Source: Gracilibacteraceae bacterium
GTDB taxonomy: Bacteria > Bacillota > Desulfitobacteriia > Desulfitobacteriales > Syntrophobotulaceae
Reading direction: 5' to 3'
Length of the DNA stretch: 55,959 nucleotides
Assembly: GCA_031266805.1 (NCBI GenBank)
Contig: JAISAH010000011.1
Span: forward strand, 1 to 55,959
Part shown: one piece after another, positions 23,674 through 32,431 of the stretch
Position numbering within the stretch: position 1 is the first letter of the stretch
How the letters are laid out: each line of letters starts with the position of its first letter
Position numbers and translations under genes: made by a program
The notes under the pieces: generated by a model
What the model was told of the DNA's origin: nothing
Database searches by the model: none
Seen by the model: only the letters and a program-made list of their open reading frames with translations

Positions 23674-24701
23674 AAATCAGCGTTATAATGCCGACGCTTA
23701 ATTCAGCGAAGCACCTCAAATCATCGCTAGACGGTTTGGCGTCGCAAACATTCCGAAATATGGAGCTCATAGTGATCGACTCCGGCTCGGCGGATGGTAC
23801 GCTTGATATTTTGCGCTCGTACAGCGCCGGGAGTTTTCCTGTGAAGGTAATTTCCGCCCCGAATTGCTCCCCCGGGCCGGCTCGCAATCGCGGGCTGGAA
23901 AACGCGGCGGGCGACTATATATCGTTCTGCGATTCCGATGATGTGATGAAACCGGATATGCTGAAGACGCTGCACGCAAAAGCCGCGGCGGAGAAGACTG
24001 ATATCGCGGTCTGCGATTTCGATATAGTATACCCGCAGCAAACAGTTGAGAGTTTTGCCCGGTTGTCGGACGATGTGTTCCAGATATCAGCGAAAAACGT
24101 CGCCGACTATTATTACCGGTTTAGCGCGGCGCCGAAACCGAACAATTACGTTTGGTCGCGTTTGTACAGGCGTGAGTTTTTGGCCGGTAACGGTATACGT
24201 TTTCCCGAAACGCGGTACAGCGAAGACCATCTGCTCAATCTATCAGCGCTGCTCAAAACTCCGCGCATCGTTCATGTCAGGCAGTCGCTGTATCAATATG
24301 TTCAGCGTGACGATTCAGCGATGCGGGAGCATATCCGAAGGGGGAACCATGGATTGCTGTTTTTAGATAGCTTTAACAAGGCGGTGGCGACGCTCAACGC
24401 GGAGAATGAACGCGTTGCGAAGCCGATATTAGCGATCTATGCCTATACACGGCTCAGGAGTATCATGTTCTACGCTTGGCAGGCAAAACTGCCGGAAGCG
24501 GAAATAAAAAACGCGGTGACCGCGTTCGCTGTGGATGAGGCGGTAAAAAAGAGCCTTGTAATGTGCCTGGAAGGTGATTATATCGGTCACTACTGCCGGT
24601 TACACAGTTTTTCCGCCGAAGGGGAAGATGCGGCGCGCGCTATGCTGCGGGCTTGCGCGGATGGCGCGGCGCTGCCGGATATGAGCGAGGTGTTTGCGTG
24701 A
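23670..24701 (+). CDS. family 2 glycosyltransferase
   Basis: The protein has 343 residues; the first 100 are a GT-A domain: MKISVIMPTLNSAKHLKSSL, then the nucleotide-binding IVIDSGSADGT and the metal-binding CDSDD. The C-terminal half is helical and includes YSEDHLLNLS, the ED of the inverting catalytic site. It has a four-base overlap with the preceding gene and a GAGGGG ribosome site. It adds one sugar to the growing surface glycan; donor and acceptor cannot be predicted. Confidence 0.9.
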   Translation: MKISVIMPTLNSAKHLKSSLDGLASQTFRNMELIVIDSGSADGTLDILRSYSAGSFPVKVISAPNCSPGPARNRGLENAAGDYISFCDSDDVMKPDMLKTLHAKAAAEKTDIAVCDFDIVYPQQTVESFARLSDDVFQISAKNVADYYYRFSAAPKPNNYVWSRLYRREFLAGNGIRFPETRYSEDHLLNLSALLKTPRIVHVRQSLYQYVQRDDSAMREHIRRGNHGLLFLDSFNKAVATLNAENERVAKPILAIYAYTRLRSIMFYAWQAKLPEAEIKNAVTAFAVDEAVKKSLVMCLEGDYIGHYCRLHSFSAEGEDAARAMLRACADGAALPDMSEVFA

Positions 24702-25771
24702 CGAGGGATTTACAGACAATGCCAAAACTCAGCGTGATAGTGCTTGTGTACAATGTCGAACCATATATCGCCAGATGCCTTGACTCCATACTCTCTCAGG
24801 ATTTGGATGATTTCGAAGTCCTGCTCGTCGCGGAATCGCAGTCGGCAGACAAAAGCGTTGAGGTCTGTCAAAATTACGCGGACGCGGATAGGCGGGTCAA
24901 ACTTTTTTGCGAGGATGGCACAGGTTTTCCAGCCGCCCGCAATCGCGGGCTGGACGAGGCGCAAGGCGCGTATATGACCTTCGTGGACGCGGACGATTAT
25001 ATCCTGCCGGGGATGTTCAGCGCGATGCACGCGGCGGCGGCGAATCAGAAACTGGATATATTGTGCTGCGGCGGGAAAAAGGACGCGGGCGGTCAGCGGG
25101 TCGGAGAGATGAGCGATTATGTCAAGTTCGGCGACGAGTTTTTTGCCGTCGATCAGCAAAATCAGCGGGATTATATGTACAAGCTCGCGGTCAGCGGACG
25201 GACGATCACCGTTTGGGGCAAATTCTATGAGCGCGGATTCTTAGCGCGGAACAAACTGCGCTTTCATCCCGAGGTCTACGCGGATGATTTTGCTTTTAAT
25301 TTCGCCTGTTATACCGCGGCGGAACGCGTCGGCACGATCTCGGCCGCGTTTTACGTCTACTGCGACCGCCGCGATTCCCGGCTGTATTCCTCCTCGACCG
25401 CGGATATCGAGCGCAGCGCGGATATCCTCTGGGAACTGTACAGCGGTTATGCCGGCGCCGCTCCCGCGGATGTGCGAGCTTACGCGGCGGTAAGAATAAT
25501 CAGTTCGGCGCTGTTTAATCTGAAGCTGAAGCCGATTTCCATAGAAAGGATATGCGCTACCGTGTGGGCGATAATCGAAAAATCAGGCATGCAGCCACAC
25601 TTGCTCCGCGCCGCCGACGAGGCTAAGTTCAGCGAATACGCGCGCGCGACCGCGATGAGCGGCGCCGCCGCCGACAACTTCCTCCGTTTTATCCGCTCTC
25701 TGCAAAGCCGCGACGCTCTGCTCGCCTGGCAAAAACGCTATGCCGCGGCGGAAAAGGAGGACCGCCGATGA
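24698..25771 (+). CDS. family 2 glycosyltransferase
   Basis: From GTG 24,698 (GTGA overlap with the previous stop, GAGG nine bases upstream) this is 357 residues. The GT-A core starts PKLSVIVLVYNVEPYIARCL, has LLVAESQSADKS and the metal-binding FVDADDY, and later VYADDFAFN at the catalytic-base position. It resembles the preceding gene in architecture but is clearly diverged, so the two likely add different sugars. ATG 24,719 would also be an acceptable start. Confidence 0.88.
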   Translation: MTRDLQTMPKLSVIVLVYNVEPYIARCLDSILSQDLDDFEVLLVAESQSADKSVEVCQNYADADRRVKLFCEDGTGFPAARNRGLDEAQGAYMTFVDADDYILPGMFSAMHAAAANQKLDILCCGGKKDAGGQRVGEMSDYVKFGDEFFAVDQQNQRDYMYKLAVSGRTITVWGKFYERGFLARNKLRFHPEVYADDFAFNFACYTAAERVGTISAAFYVYCDRRDSRLYSSSTADIERSADILWELYSGYAGAAPADVRAYAAVRIISSALFNLKLKPISIERICATVWAIIEKSGMQPHLLRAADEAKFSEYARATAMSGAAADNFLRFIRSLQSRDALLAWQKRYAAAEKEDRR

Positions 25772-26490
25772 AATACGCGCTGGTGACCGGGGCCACGTCC
25801 GGGATCGGCCTGGCGATAGCGGAAGCCTTGCTGCAAGACGGCTGTTTCGTCTTCCTGAACTACGCCCATGACGCGGCCCGTGTCGGAAATGTTCGCGCTC
25901 AGTTGGCCGAGTACGGTGAGCGGATGGGATTTATCCGCGCCGACTTGGCCGAGTACGCGGGGGCGGACGCTGTTGCGGCGGCCTTGCCGGCAGCGGGCCT
26001 GACTTACCTCGTTTTGAACGTCGGCCTGACCGACAGGACCGCCTTCGGCGCGGTAACCGCCGAAAACTGGGAACGGGTGATGCGCGCCAATGTGAATGTG
26101 CCGTTTTTCCTGATCCAGGGCCTGTATAAAGCTGAGTTGTTTGCGCCGGGCGCGTCGGTTCTGTGTGTAAGCTCCTTGCTGGCAAGCGTCCCTCACTCGG
26201 TATCCGTAAGCTACGGCGTGTCGAAAGCGGCGCTGTCCGCCTTGAGCGGGAACTTGGTCAAATTTCTCGCGCCCGCGGGGATTCGGATCAACGCGGTAGA
26301 ACCGGGATTTGTGGACACGTCGTGGCAAAAGGAAAAACCGCCGGATCAGCGGGCGCGGATCGAGGCGCGAACCGCGCTGGGCCGCCTAGCCGAGCCGGCG
26401 GAAGTCGCGGCTGTTTGTCTGGCGGCGCTCAAAAGCACTTATCTCACCGGTGCGGTCATACCGATAAGCGGCGGGTACGGGTTGAAATGA
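25768..26490 (+). CDS. short-chain dehydrogenase/reductase
   Basis: A classical 240-residue SDR: TGATSGIG cofactor loop (residues 8–15), LNVGLTD in place of the usual NNAG, active-site Ser in VSSLLA, Tyr-x-x-x-Lys in YGVSK, and a C-terminal LTGAVIPISGGYG. Such FabG-like enzymes reduce or oxidise sugar or acyl ketones with NAD(P)H. The four-base overlap with the glycosyltransferase ties it to the glycan locus, so a nucleotide-sugar or polyol precursor is a more likely substrate than a fatty-acyl chain, but this is inference. Confidence 0.85.
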   Translation: MKYALVTGATSGIGLAIAEALLQDGCFVFLNYAHDAARVGNVRAQLAEYGERMGFIRADLAEYAGADAVAAALPAAGLTYLVLNVGLTDRTAFGAVTAENWERVMRANVNVPFFLIQGLYKAELFAPGASVLCVSSLLASVPHSVSVSYGVSKAALSALSGNLVKFLAPAGIRINAVEPGFVDTSWQKEKPPDQRARIEARTALGRLAEPAEVAAVCLAALKSTYLTGAVIPISGGYGLK

Positions 26491-26513
26491 ATCTGCAATA
26501 GAGGTGTTGTTAT

Positions 26514-27377
26514 ATGCTAATCGATAAGGAGATTATACAGGAGTGCGTCAGGAATATCAACGGCAGAATGGCAGCGGTATGGGGCGCCGGTCAAAATGCG
26601 CCGCGCGTAGTCAGCCAACTTATAGCAAACGGTGTTGACATTGATTTGTTTTTTGACATGAATCATGAAAACCAGACTATGTTTTTAGGGAAACCTGTAC
26701 TCCCTCCTTCCGCGTGGGATAAAGCAGCTCATTATGTATTTATAGGCACAAGCCGCTTTCAAACAGAGATAAAAAGATTTCTGCTTAACAATGGCGGAAA
26801 AGGAGATAAGAGGGATTTTTGTTCAGCTTTTAAAACCGGAAATCACTCCGGTTCTATAAATCAAACGGTTAAAAAAACCTTAAACATCCCTGATTTTGGC
26901 GATCAATATATTGAAAGTATTGGAAATTATACCTCAATAAATATTACGGCTGTTTGCTGGGGAAACGGACTTCATCATTCCGCCGGAATCATGGCAACCC
27001 AGTATTGTTTTGAGGAAATTCTTGGCCAAGAAAGATATGCCGCGTTGAGTTCCGCTCCCATTCATAAAAATCCGACAGAAAAAGTTATTATCGGCAATGA
27101 CGTCTGGATTGGAGCTCACGCTTATATTAATCCGTCCAGTGTGCGATATGTGGGCGACGGCGCGATGATAGGCGCGGGCGCAGTTGTTACGCGCGACGTA
27201 CCTCCCTATGCCGTGGTCGCCGGGGTTCCGGCCAGAATCATCAAGTATCGCTATGCTCCAGAGGAGATCGTGTGCTTGCTGCGTGTGAAATGGTGGGATT
27301 GGACATTCGATGAGATACGCGAGAGGGCGGAATTATTGTTTGACCCAAAATTATTTTTTGAAAAATATATGCGGTAA
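26514..27377 (+). CDS. CatB-type O-acetyltransferase with N-terminal Rossmann module
   Basis: The protein has 287 residues. The N-terminal module reads MAAVWGAGQNAPRVVSQL and HYVFIGTSRFQTEIKRFL. The hexapeptide beta-helix has VIIGNDVWIGAHAYI and GDGAMIGAGAVVTRDVPPYA, and the end LLRVKWWDWTF matches the other CatB-type gene at 22,078. The catalytic His lies in the HHSAGIM segment. It is more AT-rich than the genes just upstream, and so are the next three genes, which suggests that this part of the locus was acquired separately. Probably acetylates a surface sugar. Confidence 0.82.
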   Translation: MLIDKEIIQECVRNINGRMAAVWGAGQNAPRVVSQLIANGVDIDLFFDMNHENQTMFLGKPVLPPSAWDKAAHYVFIGTSRFQTEIKRFLLNNGGKGDKRDFCSAFKTGNHSGSINQTVKKTLNIPDFGDQYIESIGNYTSINITAVCWGNGLHHSAGIMATQYCFEEILGQERYAALSSAPIHKNPTEKVIIGNDVWIGAHAYINPSSVRYVGDGAMIGAGAVVTRDVPPYAVVAGVPARIIKYRYAPEEIVCLLRVKWWDWTFDEIRERAELLFDPKLFFEKYMR

Positions 27378-27424
27378 GCGTGAGCAGTGCAAGCGCGCTG
27401 GCATAAACATGAGGGTATATAAAT

Positions 27425-28612
27425 ATGAAGTTCGCAAATTTAGACAAGATGTCACAATCGGATTTTGAGTTGTTTGACAGTTTTTTTCTAAAATGGATTC
27501 CGGCGTACCAGGAAATATGGGTGTTTGGCATGGGCGATTATGGGAAAGCCATACGGAATTTCCTTAAAGAATGTGGTTTTGTGATCTCCGGCTTCGTTGT
27601 CTCCGCGCCGGAAAAAAATTATGCTGAAGACAGTGATCCGGTTATGAGTATAAGCGAATTTAAAGCGCATCATCATTCCGCAAAAGGCAAGCGCGGCTTG
27701 ATTATGGGTGTTTCGTCTTTGTATTACGCCGAAATTCTGCCAAAACTGTATTTCGCTTATGACGACATGTACTTTTTTGACGAAACGTACAAAGAACTGA
27801 TCTCAAGTCACTGCGGAGCAAGGAAAGGCATGAAAATAAGCTGGCATTTGACGAGCCACTGCAATTTGTCCTGCTATTCATGTCAGATCGCCGCGCCCAT
27901 TGCCCCAAAACGATTCTATGATTTGGCACAGTATAAAAAGGAGCTTCGCCGCGTTTATGATCTGCTTGGCGAACGCCTTATTTACATCGGTTTGACCGCG
28001 GCGGAACCGCTGCTGCACCCGGAATTTTTGGAATTTGTTGTTTGCACCCGCCAAATATCATCCGCCGCGAGAATACACGTTATTACGAACGGACTGTTGC
28101 TTGGCAATCAAAGCGACACTTTTTGGAGCGTACTATCGGCCAATCAGGTGAAACTGTCATGGACCAAATATCCTGTAAAATATCCATTTGACGTCAAAGA
28201 TGTTTTCGCTAAAGCGGAGCAATTCGGCGCGCTTCTTGAATATGTGGGAGATTCAAGTTATATGGCGGACAAAGAATCATGGGAAATGAGGGCTGCCACA
28301 AAGGGAGGGGAAAATCCGTGGGACTATATCTTTTGCTTCATGCACAATAATTGCATAGCCGTGAACAACAGGCGGCTCTATACTTGCCATAAAAAATTCT
28401 CGTGGGAATATTGCGCGGCAAAATTCAACATTGACAATCCCGTTTGCAACGACGATGGGCTGGACATTTTCCAGGCGGAAACAGGTGATGAATTGTTGGA
28501 GTTTGTTTCGCAAAGACCGCGAATGTGTGCTTATTGCAAAGTGAGAGATTTCCGCTGCATAGGTTCGTGGCTCCCGAGTAAGCGTGAACGCGGAGAATGG
28601 TTTTGTGATTAA
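27425..28612 (+). CDS. radical SAM enzyme with N-terminal Rossmann module
   Basis: The protein has 395 residues. The first 115 carry the shared module (EIWVFGMGDYGKAIRNFL, then GVSSLYYAEILPKL). Next comes a radical SAM domain with the cluster motif HCNLSCYSC (CxxxCxxC), and GLTAAEPLLHPEF in the position of the SAM-binding GGEPL. Additional cysteines near the C-terminus (FCFMHNNC, YTCHKK, CAYCKVRDFRC) could bind an auxiliary Fe-S cluster as in SPASM proteins. A radical enzyme in a sugar locus could do C-epimerisation, dehydration or C-methylation of a nucleotide sugar. The exact reaction is unknown. Confidence 0.8.
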   Translation: MKFANLDKMSQSDFELFDSFFLKWIPAYQEIWVFGMGDYGKAIRNFLKECGFVISGFVVSAPEKNYAEDSDPVMSISEFKAHHHSAKGKRGLIMGVSSLYYAEILPKLYFAYDDMYFFDETYKELISSHCGARKGMKISWHLTSHCNLSCYSCQIAAPIAPKRFYDLAQYKKELRRVYDLLGERLIYIGLTAAEPLLHPEFLEFVVCTRQISSAARIHVITNGLLLGNQSDTFWSVLSANQVKLSWTKYPVKYPFDVKDVFAKAEQFGALLEYVGDSSYMADKESWEMRAATKGGENPWDYIFCFMHNNCIAVNNRRLYTCHKKFSWEYCAAKFNIDNPVCNDDGLDIFQAETGDELLEFVSQRPRMCAYCKVRDFRCIGSWLPSKRERGEWFCD

Positions 28613-28638
28613 TTAAATTAACAGGATGTGTGAGTAAT

Positions 28639-29664
28639 ATGTCGTCTTTAGACAGTTTGGCAAAATGGCTCCAAAAATATCAGAACATCTGGTTATTCGG
28701 AACGGGTGCGTATGGCCAAGCGCTTCGTGAGTGCTTGTGTGAACGGAATGTCGGCGTCCGCGGATTTATCGTGTCCTCGCCGGAGTTTGACCACATGCAG
28801 GCAGGAGAACCCATTATTTCTATTGATGAATTCAAGAACACGTTTTTTTTGCAAAACACGGGTGTGGTGCTGGCCGTTGATTGTAAATATTACAATGATA
28901 TTATACCCAAGCTGTCTTTCGCGCTGGATAACTTGTATTTTCTTGACGAAGAATTCAAACAAGCATGCTGGGATTGGTATTACGAAAAGTACGGGCCGAA
29001 CAATCCTTATGATTCGGAATTTTACGAGAAAAATCTTAAAACCCAGGCGGCGAGTGCCAATGGACTACTGCAGGTCATAACGACGTTTATAAATCCGCGC
29101 TCAGTCATCGATGTAGGATGTGGTATAGGTTTGATTGTCCGGAAATTTAAGGAATATGGAGCAAAAGAAGTATTCGGCTTGGACGGCGCCTATGTGGACA
29201 GAACAAGACTGCGGTTGGAGGATGAGTGTTTCATCCCGCACGATCTGACGAAGCCGTACAAATCAGAGAGACGCTATGATTTGGCGCTCAGTCTGGAAGT
29301 GGCCGAACATCTCGGCGAAAATCACGCCCGGCAGTTTGTTGCCACGCTGTGCGGACTGAGTGATACTATTGTTTTCTCCGCCGCCGTTCCGGGGCAGGGC
29401 GGAGATCAGCATATCAACGAAAAACCGCAGAGTTATTGGGCTAATTTGTTCGCGGACAACGGTTACAAAGCAGTGGACTGCATACGCCCGTTGATATGGG
29501 ATAATCCTGAGGTAAGTGATTATTACAAGCAGAACATTATTCTGTATATAAAACGTAGCGCGAAAGGTTGCGGTGCAATCGACGAATATGTTCAAAAACC
29601 TATTTTAGACATAATTCATCCTGATTTGTTCGGCCGGATTGCCGCTGGGCGGAAGAACAAGTAA
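28639..29664 (+). CDS. class I methyltransferase with N-terminal Rossmann module
   Basis: The protein has 341 residues from ATG 28,639. Residues 15–115 carry the module NIWLFGTGAYGQALRECL and VDCKYYNDIIPKLSFALDNL, very close in sequence to the module of the preceding radical SAM gene, which suggests recent shared origin. Residues 140–310 are a SAM methyltransferase (SVIDVGCGIGLIVRKF motif I, LSLEVAEHLG motif II). It likely methylates a sugar or lipid-linked intermediate. Confidence 0.82.
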   Translation: MSSLDSLAKWLQKYQNIWLFGTGAYGQALRECLCERNVGVRGFIVSSPEFDHMQAGEPIISIDEFKNTFFLQNTGVVLAVDCKYYNDIIPKLSFALDNLYFLDEEFKQACWDWYYEKYGPNNPYDSEFYEKNLKTQAASANGLLQVITTFINPRSVIDVGCGIGLIVRKFKEYGAKEVFGLDGAYVDRTRLRLEDECFIPHDLTKPYKSERRYDLALSLEVAEHLGENHARQFVATLCGLSDTIVFSAAVPGQGGDQHINEKPQSYWANLFADNGYKAVDCIRPLIWDNPEVSDYYKQNIILYIKRSAKGCGAIDEYVQKPILDIIHPDLFGRIAAGRKNK

Positions 29665-29705
29665 AGAATCGTCAAGAGAATGTCTAATAAGAGGAGATAA
29701 AGCGG

Positions 29706-30914
29706 ATGAAAACAACCAAGTTGAGTGGGCTCACTATTGTTCCTGAAAACTACGAAACGCAACGCTGTAACCAAATAAACTGGGCGCAAATACACAGTGA
29801 GATGACTGGCGCCGAGCGTCGTTTTATCAACGGCCTGATCACGTACTATCAGCCGGGCAAAATACTGGAAATCGGCGTCTGTGCCGGCGGCGGCACAGTC
29901 AATATCCTTAACGCTATCGGCGCGTACGGCGGCGAAGCTCAGGTCATCTCCGTCGATCACGCGGTAAGCGGCAGTTACGGTTATGACCCGGAAATATCTT
30001 ACAGCGGCATGCGGATCGGCTATGAAGTTCAAAAACACGCCGCCAAATTGCCGCTCAGTCGGTGGCGCCTTATGACCGGGCAAGACCCGGCGGAAGTTAT
30101 GGAGGAAATAGGAGGTGACGTTGATTTTGCCGTCATAGATACCGCCCATTACCACCCCGTGGAGAGTCTGAACTTTCTCTGCGTCCTGCCTTTCCTCTCG
30201 GACGGGGCCATTGTCGTCATCCATGACGTGATGGGGGTCAATAACGTCGTTTCGAGCGGTTTTTTAGCCCCGCGCGTCCTCATGAGCGTTCTGGCGGCTG
30301 ATAAGTTATTGCTCGCGGAAGATTCGGAGAGGGTGAATTTCAATTCAAATATTGCTGCGGTCCAAGTGAGCGCCGACACGAGGAAATACATTCAAAATGT
30401 ATTTGACGCTCTGTTCATTCCGTGGGGCAAAATGCCGACGGAAACTGATTTGCAGAATATCAGGCGTCTGCTCGCACGTCATTATCTCGCCCGCCAACTT
30501 CGCGTTTTTGATAAAGCCGTCATGAACAACAGGGATTTATGCGTTGCCGGCAAACTGAATTTCACTTTGGCGGAAGCAAGAAAGTATCATTTGTTGAATA
30601 TGCTTAAAAGCAATGGGGAAAACCCGATCACTTTTTACGGCGCCGGCTTCTTAATGCAACGTTTTTTGGACTCCGTTTCTGTTTTTGAATTTTCCCTGCA
30701 GGCTCGCGTCTGGGATCTGAACGCTGAAAACATTGGCGAAATAGGCGGGCTGAAAGTAACGGCCCCTGATTTTCAAACCGTGGTCAGCGGTTGGATCGTA
30801 ATCATCATGATCAGTGATCGCGATCTGGCCCGCGGTGTCCGCGCCAAATTAGAACCGCTTGGGTATACGGTGTTTCACGGGATAAAAGAATATTTGCTGG
30901 ACGGAGGTCAGTAA
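29706..30914 (+). CDS. class I methyltransferase with C-terminal Rossmann module
   Basis: The protein has 402 residues. The N-terminal domain is of the Methyltransf_24/cephalosporin-hydroxylase type: ILEIGVCAGGGTVNILNAIG (SAM site), DFAVIDTAHYHPVESLNFL, and IVVIHDVMG. The last 100 residues are the shared module, here at the C-terminus (ITFYGAGFLMQRFL). GAGGAG lies ten bases before the ATG. Expected to modify a sugar in the glycan; whether it methylates or hydroxylates cannot be told from motifs alone. Confidence 0.78.
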   Translation: MKTTKLSGLTIVPENYETQRCNQINWAQIHSEMTGAERRFINGLITYYQPGKILEIGVCAGGGTVNILNAIGAYGGEAQVISVDHAVSGSYGYDPEISYSGMRIGYEVQKHAAKLPLSRWRLMTGQDPAEVMEEIGGDVDFAVIDTAHYHPVESLNFLCVLPFLSDGAIVVIHDVMGVNNVVSSGFLAPRVLMSVLAADKLLLAEDSERVNFNSNIAAVQVSADTRKYIQNVFDALFIPWGKMPTETDLQNIRRLLARHYLARQLRVFDKAVMNNRDLCVAGKLNFTLAEARKYHLLNMLKSNGENPITFYGAGFLMQRFLDSVSVFEFSLQARVWDLNAENIGEIGGLKVTAPDFQTVVSGWIVIIMISDRDLARGVRAKLEPLGYTVFHGIKEYLLDGGQ

Positions 30915-32431
30915 TGTCGTTCGGAAAGCCGTCATATACTCCGTTATCACGCGGAGAAAAAATACGCGTAATTTTCCTGTTTCAGATCCCATCCTTCTGG
31001 CCGAGCTGGGAGAGTGTATATCGCGCTGGCACTGAGGATGAACGCTTTGAAGTAAAACTGCTTTGGCTGGACGAACTCGCTTTCAGCAAGGCGCAGATGA
31101 TCGGGGCCGAGGAATTCCTTACGGAAAATCAATTAGCCTACGCAAAATTCAATGAGTTCAATTTAACGGATTATAAACCGCATATCGTCGTATTGCAATC
31201 GCCTTATGACACGACGCACCGGCCCGTCCAAGCGCTCTCGCTTAATTTCACGGCGCTCGGCGCCCGCGTGGTCTATATCCCCTACGGAATTGAAATATCC
31301 GATACCCCTCTCTCGCGGATCAATCATTTTTACACTTTCACTGTTTTGAACGCCTGGAGAATTTATGTAATGTCTTCGGAAATGGCTGGGCATTATAAAG
31401 AGCATTGCCCGAACAGAGCGGCGGTTCGCGTGTGCGGGCATCCGAAATTTGATTCTTACGCGGACAAAGGAAGGTTTGAGTTTCCCGATGAATTGAGGCG
31501 GCTAATAGGTAATCGCCGGACAGTTCTCTGGAAGATGCACTTTCCCAAAATGGAGGCCGGCAATACCCTCATTACGCCGAATATTGACGAATATGTGAAG
31601 TTCGCGGATAAAGTTTCAGATTTTCCCGATTTGTTTTTCATTTTTACGCCACATCCGCTGATGTTGGCCGAGTCCGACGAACTGGAAACGGCGGCCCGGG
31701 AGAAATCCCAAATCTTGCTTGCCATGCTTGCGACGAAAGAAAATGTGTACGTATACGGCGCCTCTGATTATCGCGCGGCTTTGTCATGCGCGGAAGCGGT
31801 AATTATAGATCGGAGCGCCCTGATGATTGAGGCGGCGCTCACGGGGGCGCCGATTCTATATATGTATAACGCTGATAACATTGAGAAAATGACGGACGCG
31901 ATTGCTCCGTTGCTGGAGTCATTTTACCAAGGCACGACCGCGGACGATATGGTGCATTTTCTTGAGCGGTTCCGCAATGGATTTGACCCGAAAAAAGAAC
32001 AGCGGGCCAAAGCGTTTAACGCCTGTGTGCCATACACGGACGGCAGATGCGGAGAGCGGATTGTAAACGATATGGCCGATTCTATCCTTCGCGAGGCGCA
32101 GTCCGCGCCAAAACCCAAAATTGCGATCTTCGGCCTTGGCGGGCTGTTCAGATATTATTGGGAAGACACCGATATTTTTTCACATGACCGCTTCGATATT
32201 ATTGTGTTCAGCGACAATGATGCTTCGCGCTGGGGCGAACGTTTCCACGGGATTCCGGTTGTCAAACCTGAGGGGCTGCGCGATTTTTCTTTTGATAAAA
32301 TAGTTGTTTTCAGCGAGCGATACTTTATGGAGATTTTTAGGCAATTAGTATATGATGTTCGGATAGATATTGATCGTATTTATAGATTGGATAAATTTTT
32401 GTTTGAAATAATCAGTGAGGCGGATAATTAG
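30914..32431 (+). CDS. CDP-glycerol transferase-like protein with C-terminal Rossmann module
   Basis: The 505 residues start with TAATG coupling to the previous gene. Residues 15–385 form a GT-B-like domain resembling CDP-glycerol glycerophosphotransferases: IFTPHPLMLAE and VIIDRSALMIEAALTGAPIL match the family's HP and DRSS-like motifs. The remainder is the shared module (PKIAIFGLGGLFRYYWED, FSDNDASRWGERFHGIPVV). It may transfer a glycerol-phosphate-like unit or a sugar to the surface polymer. It differs from the 14,653 gene, which has a propeller instead of the module. Confidence 0.72.
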   Translation: MSFGKPSYTPLSRGEKIRVIFLFQIPSFWPSWESVYRAGTEDERFEVKLLWLDELAFSKAQMIGAEEFLTENQLAYAKFNEFNLTDYKPHIVVLQSPYDTTHRPVQALSLNFTALGARVVYIPYGIEISDTPLSRINHFYTFTVLNAWRIYVMSSEMAGHYKEHCPNRAAVRVCGHPKFDSYADKGRFEFPDELRRLIGNRRTVLWKMHFPKMEAGNTLITPNIDEYVKFADKVSDFPDLFFIFTPHPLMLAESDELETAAREKSQILLAMLATKENVYVYGASDYRAALSCAEAVIIDRSALMIEAALTGAPILYMYNADNIEKMTDAIAPLLESFYQGTTADDMVHFLERFRNGFDPKKEQRAKAFNACVPYTDGRCGERIVNDMADSILREAQSAPKPKIAIFGLGGLFRYYWEDTDIFSHDRFDIIVFSDNDASRWGERFHGIPVVKPEGLRDFSFDKIVVFSERYFMEIFRQLVYDVRIDIDRIYRLDKFLFEIISEADN

